Numbered from the stretch's first letter, positions 1 through 5,659 are shown. The stretch is 10,321 nucleotides of DNA from an uncultured Bacteroidales bacterium (GCA_937884485.1 CALGCG010000075.1:1-10321), one strand, 5' to 3'. The notes: a model not told the origin generated them from the sequence alone. Translations and numbers: made by a program.

Positions 1-132
1 GGAGTGCACCTGCCGGACAACACCACCGTGTCTGCAGGAGCGCGGTTGGCTGGCCACTACGAGGAGCCGATGACCGTGCTGGCGGGCAATCCGGCGGTGG
101 TGGTACGCAGAGGCGTTAAACGAGCATACTGA
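1..132 (+). CDS. Hexapeptide-repeat (left-handed beta-helix) acyltransferase, C-terminal end only
   Basis: Frame 1 is open from the first base to TGA at 130-132, giving 43 residues. They read GVHLPDNTTVSAGA, then LAGNPAVVVRRGVKRAY. Short hydrophobic turns ending in an 'aGNPAkvv' motif are the usual last coil and tail of hexapeptide-repeat O-acetyl- or N-acyltransferases, which move an acyl group from acyl-CoA to a sugar. The start lies outside the window, so substrate and family cannot be fixed. Only 4 bp separate it from the GT2 glycosyltransferase downstream, so it is probably co-transcribed with the two glycosyltransferases and modifies a sugar of the same polysaccharide or LPS core. Seen: open frame and motif. 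Inferred: acyltransferase role. Confidence 0.7.
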   Translation, partial: GVHLPDNTTVSAGARLAGHYEEPMTVLAGNPAVVVRRGVKRAY

Positions 133-136
133 CACT

Positions 137-904
137 ATGGACCATATATCAGCCATCATCATCACACAGAATGAGGAGCGGAACATCCGCCGCTGCCTGG
201 AGTCGCTGCAGGGCGTTGCCGACGAAATCATCGTTGTAGACTCCGGCTCCACCGATGCCACCGAGGCCATCTGCCATGAAGCCGGGGTGCGCTTCGAGCA
301 CCACGACTGGGAGGGATACGACGGCCAGAAGAACTACGCCAACAGCCTGGCCACACAGCCCTGGCTACTCAGCATCGACGCCGACGAAGCCCTCTCGCCA
401 CAGCTGAGGAGCATCCTGTCGGAGATGAAACAGAAAGGATTCGAGAAAGATACGGTATATTCAGTGAACCGACTGACGAACTACTGTGGCCAGTGGATCC
501 ACCACTGCGGATGGTATCCCGACGCCCGCATACGCCTATGGGCGAGCGGCACAGCGCTGTGGGACGGCGAGGTGCACGAGGAGCTGCAATTCGGCAAACC
601 AGTGACGAAACGGACACTCTGTGGCGACCTATACCACTATTCCTACTATTCCGTGGCCGAACATGCCCAGCGCACCGCCAAATATGCCAACCTGGCCGGG
701 GAGAAGGCTTACCGCCAGGGGCGACGTTATACTGGCGGCCTGGCCCTCAAGACAGCGTGGACCTTCATGCGCTGCTACCTGCTCCGCCTGGGATTCCTGG
801 ACGGACGTGCCGGATATACGGTGAGCAAGATTTCGTCCTTCTACACACTGATAAAATATGCACGGCTGCGGGAACTGACACGACAGACAAAACAACAGGC
901 ATGA
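137..904 (+). CDS. Family 2 glycosyltransferase (WaaE/KdtX-like, LPS-core or polysaccharide)
   Basis: The product is 255 residues and lacks a predicted signal or long membrane segment. The N-terminal GT-A fold is clear: SAIIITQNEERNI at residues 5-17, the nucleotide-binding DSGSTD at 35-40, and the metal-binding DADE at 81-84. A GYDGQKNYA stretch at 60-68 and a C-terminal GFLDGRAGY followed by a KYARL segment are typical of the WaaE/KdtX-like branch, which adds a hexose to the inner core of LPS from a nucleotide sugar at the cytoplasmic face of the inner membrane. Length fits this branch (about 250-260). The start is the first ATG after the upstream stop, 4 bp away, and the TGA overlaps the next gene's ATG as ATGA, so translation is probably coupled. 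The exact sugar cannot be read from sequence. Confidence 0.9.
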   Translation: MDHISAIIITQNEERNIRRCLESLQGVADEIIVVDSGSTDATEAICHEAGVRFEHHDWEGYDGQKNYANSLATQPWLLSIDADEALSPQLRSILSEMKQKGFEKDTVYSVNRLTNYCGQWIHHCGWYPDARIRLWASGTALWDGEVHEELQFGKPVTKRTLCGDLYHYSYYSVAEHAQRTAKYANLAGEKAYRQGRRYTGGLALKTAWTFMRCYLLRLGFLDGRAGYTVSKISSFYTLIKYARLRELTRQTKQQA

Positions 905-1932
905 AGATACTCGTCGACCTCAGCATACTGCGCCACCCCTACTGCGGCCTCGGCCAGATAGCCATCAACTACGGCCAGTGGTATGCCAACCATCCCGAGA
1001 GCATAGCTCCTGGATGCGATGTCACCCTGCTGGTGCCAAAAGATTATTGCGGAGCCTTTGGCAGCAATGTCAACTACCTCGTGGCGAAAGACATCTACCG
1101 TTATCTGCCGTCGCTTATGCCGCGCTACGACCTCTGGCACTCCATCCACCAGTTCTCCCCTTTCCGACCTTCGGCCGCTTCCACCCGCCGCATTGTCACC
1201 ATACACGACGTCAACTTCATCTATGAGAAACAGGGAGCCAAGCGGCAACGCTATGTACAACGACTGCAGCGGGAAGTGGACACCGCCGCCGAGTTGTGCT
1301 TCATCTCCCGCTTTGCGCAGCAAGATACAGCCCGTCATATTGACCTCCGCGACAAGCCTCAGCACATCATATACAACGGTGTGGCCGACCTCACAGAAGG
1401 GCCGCAGGAACCTTTGGACAGCGGCAGCCAGCCGTTCTTCCTCTCCATCGGGGTGGTAAAGGCCAAGAAAAACATCCACACCCTGCTGCCCGTGATGGAC
1501 CTGCTGCCCGGCTACCGTCTCCTCATCGCCGGCAACGACACCGACCCCTATGCCGAAAGCCTGCACCAGCAGCTGGCGCAGCACCCAAACGTCACCATGC
1601 TCGGCACCGTCAGCGACGAGACACGCCGCTGGCTTTACGCCCACTGCTCAGCACTCCTCTTCCCATCGCTCTCCGAAGGCTTCGGGCTGCCCGTCATCGA
1701 AGCCATGCAATGGGGCAAACCGGTTTTCTGCTCCCGCAGCACCTCGCTGCCTGAAATCGGTTCCACACACGCACACTATTTCGACGATTTCCATCCCGAA
1801 CACATGGCCCGAACCATTACAAAAGGGCTCTCCGCCTTTACCACAGAAGCCGCAGAGGCAGAAAAGAACTATGCCGCCACCTACAGCTACGAGAGCCACA
1901 TGCGGCACTATTGGCAACTTTATCTAAAATAA
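901..1932 (+). CDS. GT-B fold glycosyltransferase, family 4-like
   Basis: The product is 343 residues starting MKILVDLSILRH. The frame stays open upstream to 493, but the ATG at 901 is chosen because it overlaps the preceding stop (ATGA), starts exactly at the first beta strand, and gives a normal length. The N-terminal half carries an IVTIHDVNF strand-loop typical of GT4 enzymes. The C-terminal donor domain has FFLSIGVVKAKKN, then EGFGLPVIEAM with the EX7E pair E259 and E267 that contacts the nucleotide sugar in retaining GT-B enzymes. It is expected to be a cytoplasmic or peripheral membrane enzyme adding one sugar during surface glycan assembly with the neighbouring GT2 enzyme and acyltransferase. 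It ends 3 bp before the stop of a convergent gene. Donor and acceptor are unknown. Confidence 0.92.
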   Translation: MKILVDLSILRHPYCGLGQIAINYGQWYANHPESIAPGCDVTLLVPKDYCGAFGSNVNYLVAKDIYRYLPSLMPRYDLWHSIHQFSPFRPSAASTRRIVTIHDVNFIYEKQGAKRQRYVQRLQREVDTAAELCFISRFAQQDTARHIDLRDKPQHIIYNGVADLTEGPQEPLDSGSQPFFLSIGVVKAKKNIHTLLPVMDLLPGYRLLIAGNDTDPYAESLHQQLAQHPNVTMLGTVSDETRRWLYAHCSALLFPSLSEGFGLPVIEAMQWGKPVFCSRSTSLPEIGSTHAHYFDDFHPEHMARTITKGLSAFTTEAAEAEKNYAATYSYESHMRHYWQLYLK

Positions 1933-1935
1933 TAC

Positions 1936-2520
1936 TTATTCTCCGGCCAGGTGCTTATACAGCTCGTAGTACTGCTGAATAATCCGGTCGTTGATTTCAA
2001 GAGGATCCCTTCCTCCAATCACAACAATCTTGTCGGCCAAGACCTCGGCTTCTACAAGCTGTTGCTTCACCTCCTCGTTCACTGCCACCACAACATCCGA
2101 GGCTTTCCAAGCATAACGCATTCTACGTTTCCAAAGCAGGCTGTCCATCATGGAAGTCTGATGGTGGGTATCCACACCGAAGCATGTCACCATCGTCTTC
2201 ACCGAGCGGCCGATACCATACGGCAACTCTTCGTTCAGTCCATGGAATACTTTAACTTTTTCATCCTTCAGCCACTGGTTCAGCCCATAGCGCATCCATG
2301 TCGCAGGAATAAGCTTTGAACTGCCCTCCGGGACATAGGAGCTCACATTGGCATAACTGGTAAAGTAGGTTTTGTATGCACTCTTAATTCGGGAAGAGAA
2401 AAGAAGTGCACGATAGTCGGCAACATGGCGAGAAGCAAGCCCTTCTACAAGGGCGCGGCTCCATTCTCCTAATTCGCCATTGTTGCGGAAGACATTGTTA
2501 GCATCGTATCCAACCAGCAT
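1936..2520 (-). CDS. Half-length GT-B glycosyltransferase (acceptor domain only)
   Basis: The product is 194 residues starting MLVGYDANNVFRNNGELGEW. Its start and the later FHGLNEELPYGIG and ASDVVVAVNEEVKQQL segments resemble the N-terminal acceptor domain of Bacteroidales GT4 mannosyltransferase-like proteins, which are usually about 370-380 residues. The donor domain with the EX7E motif is absent: after KIVVIGG, near the domain boundary, the protein goes almost directly to DRIIQQYYELYKHLAGE, which looks like the final helix of a full-length enzyme. This suggests an in-frame internal deletion, or a small protein derived from an N-terminal domain. The usual IHD motif is replaced by CFGVD, so catalysis is doubtful. 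It has a recognisable promoter and an intact frame, so it may still be expressed. Truncated relic and functional single-domain partner are both possible. Confidence 0.72.
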   Translation of the reverse strand: MLVGYDANNVFRNNGELGEWSRALVEGLASRHVADYRALLFSSRIKSAYKTYFTSYANVSSYVPEGSSKLIPATWMRYGLNQWLKDEKVKVFHGLNEELPYGIGRSVKTMVTCFGVDTHHQTSMMDSLLWKRRMRYAWKASDVVVAVNEEVKQQLVEAEVLADKIVVIGGRDPLEINDRIIQQYYELYKHLAGE

Positions 2521-2550
2521 AATCCTGTATCTATGATGGGTTTAAAAATT

Positions 2551-2583
2551 TTTGCAAAAATACAAAAAAAATGTGTACCTTTG
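2551..2583 (+). promoter_or_regulatory. Bacteroidetes-type promoter for the TrmH-like gene
   Basis: TTTG at 2551-2554 and TACCTTTG at 2576-2583 are separated by 21 bp, as expected for the primary sigma factor of Bacteroidetes. The first plausible ATG is at 2654, leaving a leader of about 65 nt that is A-rich and has no clear Shine-Dalgarno. Confidence 0.7.
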
Positions 2584-2587
2584 CAAA
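2555..2587 (-). promoter_or_regulatory. Bacteroidetes-type promoter for the half-length GT gene
   Basis: On the minus strand, TTTG (plus strand CAAA 2584-2587) lies 21 bp upstream of TATTTTTG (plus strand CAAAAATA 2555-2562), matching the -33 TTTG / -7 TAnnTTTG form. The start codon is about 35 bp further on, at 2520. It overlaps the plus-strand promoter completely. Confidence 0.6.
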
Positions 2588-2653
2588 AAATTTTTGTAAA
2601 AAAAGCAAAAAACGCCAATCCTACAAATATTCAAGCAATCAAGCAACATACAC

Positions 2654-3364
2654 ATGCCACAGAAAGACCCAACAAAGCCCTCCATTTTCGCCCATCTGAC
2701 CCCTGCTCAGAAAGAAACCCTCTACCAAGAGGCCAGCAGCCTGATTTCCGACAACAAACGCGACCTCTTCGACCGCCTGGCACCCCTTCGCACCCGCCAT
2801 CTGGCTGTAGCGCTTGAGGATATCTATCAGTCACACAACGCCGCAGCAGTGCTACGCTCGTGCGACTGCTTCGGGGTGCAGGACGTCCACGTGGTGGAAG
2901 CCAACAACGCTTTCAATCCCGCCGGCGACGTCGCCGTAGGGTCCTCGAAGTGGGTCGACTACTTCTCCTACCCCGACACCCCATCAGCCTACCGACGCCT
3001 CCACGAAATGGGCTATCGCATCGTGGCCACCACTCCCCACAATGACGACACCCTCATCAACGACCTCGACATCTCCCAGCCCACCGTCCTCGTCTTCGGC
3101 ACCGAGCTCACCGGACTCTCCCAACAAGCCATCGACCTCGCCGACGCCTACGTCAAAATACCCATGTTTGGATTCACCGAGAGCTTCAACATCTCCGTCT
3201 GCGCCGCCCTCTCCCTCTTTGCCCTTACCTCGCGCCTCCGCGCCAGCAACGACATCCACTGGCAGCTCTCGCCCGAGGAGATCCTCGACCTCAAACTTCA
3301 CTGGTGTACACAGACCATCCGCGACGGCGAACAAGTCCTCGCCCAACTCGCCCAAACCCTCTAA
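2654..3364 (+). CDS. trmH: SpoU/TrmH-family 2'-O-ribose RNA methyltransferase, probably tRNA Gm18 methyltransferase
   Basis: The product is 236 residues. All three SPOUT motifs are visible: motif 1 NAAAVLRSCDCFGV from residue 62 with the catalytic-type Arg at 68; motif 2 VFGTELTGLS at 147-156; and motif 3 IPMFGFTESFNISVCAAL at 169-186, which form the knotted S-adenosylmethionine site. A helical N-terminal arm (about 1-55) and a C-terminal tail with LHWCTQTIRDGEQVL follow the layout of TrmH, which methylates the 2'-OH of G18 in the tRNA D-loop. RlmB-type rRNA enzymes share the core but usually carry an L30e-like N-terminal domain that is missing here, favouring TrmH. The symbol is given on architecture alone. 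Transcription is monocistronic from the shared divergent promoter. Confidence 0.88.
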   Translation: MPQKDPTKPSIFAHLTPAQKETLYQEASSLISDNKRDLFDRLAPLRTRHLAVALEDIYQSHNAAAVLRSCDCFGVQDVHVVEANNAFNPAGDVAVGSSKWVDYFSYPDTPSAYRRLHEMGYRIVATTPHNDDTLINDLDISQPTVLVFGTELTGLSQQAIDLADAYVKIPMFGFTESFNISVCAALSLFALTSRLRASNDIHWQLSPEEILDLKLHWCTQTIRDGEQVLAQLAQTL

Positions 3365-3389
3365 AACGTCACACAGATATCACAGATTC

Positions 3390-3463
3390 GAGTAATTCGC
3401 TTGTAATTAACCCGCGAAAATTAGAGTAATTCGCCGTTAAAAAAAGAACTTTTCGCCGTTAAA
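3390..3463 (+). repeat. Short direct repeats upstream of the PepSY-like gene
   Basis: GAGTAATTCGC occurs at 3390-3400 and again at 3424-3434. TTCGCCGTTAAA occurs at 3430-3441 and 3452-3463, a 22-bp period equal to about two helical turns, with the second copy lying over the expected -33 region of the downstream promoter. They could be regulator sites or simply the degenerate AATTCG-rich repeats common between Bacteroidales genes. Confidence 0.55.
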
Positions 3464-3476
3464 TCAAAAAAAATCG

Positions 3477-3484
3477 TATATTTG
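3477..3484 (+). promoter_or_regulatory. -7 promoter element for the PepSY-like gene
   Basis: TATATTTG matches TAnnTTTG exactly and lies 42 bp before the ATG at 3527. The -33 partner is weak (TTTC at 3451-3454, 22 bp upstream), which fits a promoter needing an activator at the overlapping direct repeats. Confidence 0.6.
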
Positions 3485-3526
3485 CAGTTTGTAGTCCAAC
3501 ACAAAGAAACAAATAAAATATTAGAT

Positions 3527-3988
3527 ATGAAAAAGATAGCACTTATCGCAATGGCACTCCTGCTCAGCCAGGGTGCTCTGATGGCCCAGAAAAGGGTCGC
3601 CGAAAAGGACGTCAAAGTATCTTATGTGAGAGACTTCCATCGTCAAGTCAAAGAGTCCTCAAATGTGGAATGGTACCAGATGGACGAGAACACCTTCAAG
3701 GTCACCTACCTCGACAACGAGAAATCGCGCCAGGCCATGGTATTCTCGAACAAAGGCATGGAGACCCACTACATCATCGAGGACCACTATCCGCAGTCCA
3801 TCACCTCCTACATCAAGGCCAACTACCCCAAATACACCATTGAGATGCTTTGGGTGCGCAAAGCCCGCAACAAAATGACCTACCAATCGCACATCGTTTT
3901 GAAAAAAGGCTTCCTCTGGTGGAAGAAAGTGAAAGACGAAAAGGTCCTCAACTTCGAGGTCGACGGCAAGTTCATCTCCGCCGAATAA
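3527..3988 (+). CDS. Secreted PepSY-like (DUF2874-type) protein
   Basis: The product is 153 residues. The frame is open from 3482, but the ATG at 3527 is chosen because it begins a textbook signal peptide, MKKIALIAMALLLSQGALMA, with likely signal peptidase I cleavage before Q21, and because the promoter's -7 element overlaps the earlier ATG. The mature part has an alternating pattern (SSNVEWYQMDENTFKVTYLDN, VFSNKGMETHYIIE, then SITSYIKANYPKYTI) like the two beta-strand/helix units of the PepSY-like family common in Bacteroidetes periplasms, a family of unknown biochemical role. The end is lysine-rich with a GFLWWKKVKDEKVL hairpin. It is transcribed alone, with its own promoter and a strong terminator. 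The family call is by pattern and not certain; export is well supported. Confidence 0.8.
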   Translation: MKKIALIAMALLLSQGALMAQKRVAEKDVKVSYVRDFHRQVKESSNVEWYQMDENTFKVTYLDNEKSRQAMVFSNKGMETHYIIEDHYPQSITSYIKANYPKYTIEMLWVRKARNKMTYQSHIVLKKGFLWWKKVKDEKVLNFEVDGKFISAE

Positions 3989-4020
3989 ACCTCCTTTCGG
4001 AATGCCAGACCCCGTCATCT

Positions 4021-4063
4021 ACACTGCGAAGGCCCAAACCACAGCCCTCGCAGTGTTCTTTTT
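4021..4063 (+). terminator. Rho-independent terminator after the PepSY-like gene
   Basis: ACACTGCGA (4021-4029) pairs with TCGCAGTGT (4048-4056). After one mismatch the stem continues GGC/GCC, leaving a loop of about 10 nt, and TTCTTTTT follows directly. It begins about 30 bp after the stop codon. Confidence 0.85.
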
Positions 4064-4075
4064 GCACCACGCCCA

Positions 4076-4198
4076 TCATCCCCGCCCTTTGCGGTAATCG
4101 GTCGGGGAAACACCGGTGTGCGTCTTGAAATATTTGCGGAAAGTGAACAGCTCGGGGAAACCAAGGCGGTCGGCTATCTCTTTCACCTGCAGGGACAA
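4076..4198 (-). pseudogene. AraC-family regulator, last helix-turn-helix only (5' truncated)
   Basis: The last 40 codons before the stop at 4076-4078 read LSLQVKEIADRLGF, then FTFRKYFKTHTGVSPTDYRK. This is the second helix-turn-helix and signature end of an AraC/XylS regulator. A working AraC DNA-binding domain has about 100 residues with two helix-turn-helix units and usually a sensor domain before it; all of that is missing. Upstream of about 4198 the same minus frame is open but has the skewed composition of an antisense shadow of the membrane-protein remnant. The fragment cannot act as a normal regulator. The parent probably controlled a neighbouring gene, perhaps the divergent membrane protein whose 3' half abuts it. 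Confidence 0.8.
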
Positions 4199-4681
4199 AG
4201 TGCCAACACATGGTTCGAACTGATGCAGGGGGGCGACACAACACGAATGATGCAGGTGGCCATGCGCAAGTGGAACGTCAACAACCTCAGCTCCATGTAC
4301 GGCAACTGGGGCTTCCTCCTGCTCGTCTATGTGCTCCCCCTCTGCCTGACGGGAGTGCGTTTCATGACGCTGGCGGCCTTCATATTCCTCTTCGCCGAGG
4401 TGCTGATGCACTGCGTCCTCTTCCCCATTCGCCTGCGCACACCCTACAACGCCGGACTCGTCACCTCGCTGGGCGCGGGGGCCATCGCCTGCTGCTACTT
4501 CTTCGGAGGCGTCTTCGACGGATCGCTCTTCCTCTGGCACGACTGGGTGATTGCCGTGCTCTGGTTCGCCGCGGTCTTCGTCCTCAGCTTCCGCTACAAA
4601 CTCTACTGGAGCCTCAGCAAACTTCCCGGCTATCCACTCACCGAACAGTCGGCCTTCGGACCATTTAAAATTGAAAAATGA
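4199..4681 (+). pseudogene. Integral membrane protein, C-terminal part (possibly HXXEE family), 5' truncated
   Basis: The plus frame ending in TGA at 4679-4681 encodes several hydrophobic segments: WGFLLLVYVLPLCLTGV, FMTLAAFIFLFAEVLMHCVL, GAGAIACCYFFGG and WVIAVLWFAAVFVLSF. EVLMHCVLFPIRLRTPYNAG followed by LVTSL resembles the C-terminal half of HXXEE-domain membrane proteins, while the N-terminal part with the HxxEE motif is absent. The frame is open back to 4118, but residues before about 4199 are antisense of the AraC remnant and look artificial. An internal ATG at 4223 could still give a 152-residue protein, so expression of a short form is possible. The last codons come from an ATTGAAA-rich repeat that runs on past the stop. 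Family is uncertain; membrane character and truncation are better supported. Confidence 0.6.
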
Positions 4682-4703
4682 AAGTTGAAAATTGAAACGA
4701 AAT
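4666..4703 (+). repeat. AT-rich ATTGAAA mini-repeat beside the left GC hairpin
   Basis: A degenerate run of ATTGAAA/ATGAAAG units covers the end of the membrane-protein remnant and leads into the GC-only hairpin. Such stretches are common between Bacteroidales genes. A comparable run of TTAAACC/TTTAAA units lies at 9138-9168, outside the right hairpin. Confidence 0.5.
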
Positions 4704-4704
4704 A

Positions 4705-4730
4705 GGGCCCCGCGCTGCGCGCGGGGCCCC
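4705..4730. repeat. GC-only hairpin, left copy (island boundary)
   Basis: Arms GGGCCCCGCGC (4705-4715) and GCGCGGGGCCC (4719-4729) pair perfectly around a TGC loop. The 26 bases 4705-4730 recur identically at 9087-9112. Read leftwards, the hairpin is followed by TATTTCGTTTCAATTTTC, so it can act as a terminator for minus-strand transcripts leaving the island. Read rightwards there is no T tract. Confidence 0.9.
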
Positions 4731-4842
4731 TGTCGTTGTAGGCCACGGCCTTCAACGGCGACATCTATACCAATGCCTTGCCGCTGCCGTCCTAGAGGTA
4801 CACTCCGTAGGCGGTAAAGGCATCGGTATCATCTATTTTCAT
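4731..4842 (-). pseudogene. Phage-like virion-protein gene start, cut at the hairpin, with two in-frame TAG codons
   Basis: On the minus strand an ATG at 4842-4840, preceded by AGGGA 5 nt upstream, opens the frame MKIDDTDAFTAYGVYL, TAG, DGSGKALV, TAG, MSPLKAVAYND, which runs into the GC hairpin. The pattern 'MKIDxTDxFxxYGVxL...LxxxPxLKxxxxND' recalls the N-terminus of proteins encoded in Bacteroidales prophages, from memory of the family and not from a search. The codons are GC-rich, like the flanks and unlike the downstream island. Both interruptions are amber (plus strand CTA at 4792-4794 and 4765-4767), each one C-to-T change from CAG. Either the gene decayed, or it came from a phage that reads TAG as an amino acid; 37 codons cannot decide. 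Confidence 0.5.
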
Positions 4843-4877
4843 GCGTCCCTACATCGTGCGATATAAATTTTACGATG

Positions 4878-4885
4878 CAAAATTA
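4878..4885 (-). promoter_or_regulatory. -7 element of leftward promoter for the phage-like fragment
   Basis: The minus strand reads TAATTTTG, matching TAnnTTTG, about 35 bp before the ATG at 4842. It continues GCATCGT, almost the same sequence as at the rightward promoter at 4933. CATCGT 4852-4857 and ACGATG 4872-4877 form a further dyad over the expected transcription start. Confidence 0.5.
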
Positions 4886-4911
4886 CGCACTATTTTTAAG
4901 GTATAAAACAT

Positions 4912-4940
4912 TTTGAATCAGCGTGTTTTGGATAATTTTG
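4912..4940 (+). promoter_or_regulatory. Rightward promoter, divergent partner
   Basis: TTTG at 4912-4915 and TAATTTTG at 4933-4940, 17 bp apart, fit the Bacteroidetes form with slightly short spacing. A second TTTG at 4927-4930 is too close to serve as -33. Transcription would begin near 4947, just before the small frame at 4955. Confidence 0.5.
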
Positions 4941-4954
4941 CATCATCCAAAAGA

Positions 4955-5092
4955 ATGACTCAAAAGATGTATAGAAATAGGGCTGAAAGGTGTTCCATCC
5001 CTTCCTCCGAAAGGTGGAAAAACGTCAAAAAAAATACTGGTGTGTACTTACTGGTGTGTGAGATTTTCGATTTAAGAAAGTTTAACATTTGA
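4955..5092 (+). CDS. Possible small protein, 45 residues, unknown
   Basis: The frame runs from ATG 4955 to TGA 5090-5092 and encodes a basic peptide beginning MTQKMYRNRAERC and ending LRKFNI. It resembles nothing I recognise. The only support is its position: the ATG lies 14 bp downstream of a promoter-like TAATTTTG. It has no clear ribosome site, and a tandem TACTGGTGTGT repeat falls inside it, which argues for a non-coding leader. Treat it as a weak candidate; a leader transcript or the remnant of a small phage gene is equally possible. Confidence 0.2.
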   Translation: MTQKMYRNRAERCSIPSSERWKNVKKNTGVYLLVCEIFDLRKFNI

Positions 5093-5313
5093 TAATTCGC
5101 TTATTATTAGCGTTTTATTGTGTTAAAATAATTTTAACACTGGATTTCGTCTAATAATTTTCAGAAACGAGATAATAAAGTGTGAGATTTTCCCTCATCA
5201 ACTTTTTGATTGCTCCTTCCAACAGTTTTTTGATTGCATTTTCCAATGGAATTTTGCAGCAGAATATTTATGATTTTTCAAGTCATAGGTTTTATGATAC
5301 ATAGGATTTATGA
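5035..5313. repeat. Cluster of short direct repeats in a non-coding stretch
   Basis: Direct pairs seen: TACTGGTGTGT at 5035-5045 and 5049-5059; GTGTGAGATTTTC at 5056-5068 and 5180-5192; TTTTTGATTGC-NNN-TTCCAA at 5203-5222 and 5227-5246; CATAGG(T/A)TTTATGA at 5284-5297 and 5300-5313. The whole gap 5093-5389 is AT-rich and shows no convincing gene; it holds these repeats and the dyad at 5120-5140. Confidence 0.75.
5120..5140. promoter_or_regulatory. Perfect operator-like palindrome
   Basis: GTGTTAAAAT (5120-5129), one central A, and ATTTTAACAC (5131-5140) form a perfect 10-bp inverted repeat. It has no T tract or GC stem, so a protein-binding site is more likely than a terminator. It lies 250 bp upstream of the island gene cluster. 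Confidence 0.5.
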
Positions 5314-5389
5314 ATTTCTCAATCAACCAAACAATCTCAATGTAAAAGATAATAATAGGTAGCACGAAACTCCTAAAAAAAACAAAACA

Positions 5390-5659
5390 ATGTTTATTAA
5401 AGAATTAGCATTAGACGAGGTGAAATTTGGAGAGATTTGGTTTAGCGAAGACAGTGCCGAAATTTTTCCATTGCACGGCGAGGATGTCACTTTCATAGAT
5501 GTGACAGGGCAAAAATATTCTGGCCGAATACACCCCAACAAGAACTGTATTGAAGGGCTGTGGGCTATGCACAAGAATAATGAAGCCCAAGAAGGAACGA
5601 TCATTACGGTAAGAACCATCGATGTCCGATATAGCACCTATCGGGTCTATTATGATTAA
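5390..5659 (+). CDS. Unknown 89-residue small beta-rich protein
   Basis: The product starts MFIKELALDEVKFGEIWFSE. It has no signal peptide or membrane segment, is rich in alternating hydrophobics, and has the order DVTGQKYSGRIHPNKNCIEGLW, then GTIITVRTIDVRYSTYRVYY. That 'target strand, glycine turn, GLW, G-T-hydrophobic strand, final strand' order suggests a small beta-barrel, such as those used as nucleic-acid or modified-base readers, but I cannot assign a family. It is the first of four tandem genes, with an A-rich leader (CCTAAAAAAAACAAAACA) before the ATG and no clear Shine-Dalgarno. The gap to the next gene is 55 bp. Composition is AT-richer than the flanking host genes. It is a real gene by frame, start context and position; function unknown. 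Confidence 0.72.
   Translation: MFIKELALDEVKFGEIWFSEDSAEIFPLHGEDVTFIDVTGQKYSGRIHPNKNCIEGLWAMHKNNEAQEGTIITVRTIDVRYSTYRVYYD

Noticed and set aside
493..900. 136-codon upstream extension of the GT4-like gene
   Set aside because: It overlaps the GT2 gene in another frame, has low-complexity shadow composition, and the ATG at 901 starts the fold correctly.
841..1644. Long open frame (267 codons) on the minus strand opposite the GT4-like gene
   Set aside because: It is fully antisense to a gene with clear GT-B motifs, shows no domain, and is rich in residues typical of antisense GC-rich codons.
2533..2817. 94-codon plus frame starting in the divergent promoter
   Set aside because: It runs through promoter elements and then overlaps the methyltransferase gene out of frame.
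4076..4540. 154-codon minus frame containing the AraC tail
   Set aside because: Only the last 40 codons resemble AraC; the earlier part is antisense to hydrophobic membrane codons, so it is not a full protein.
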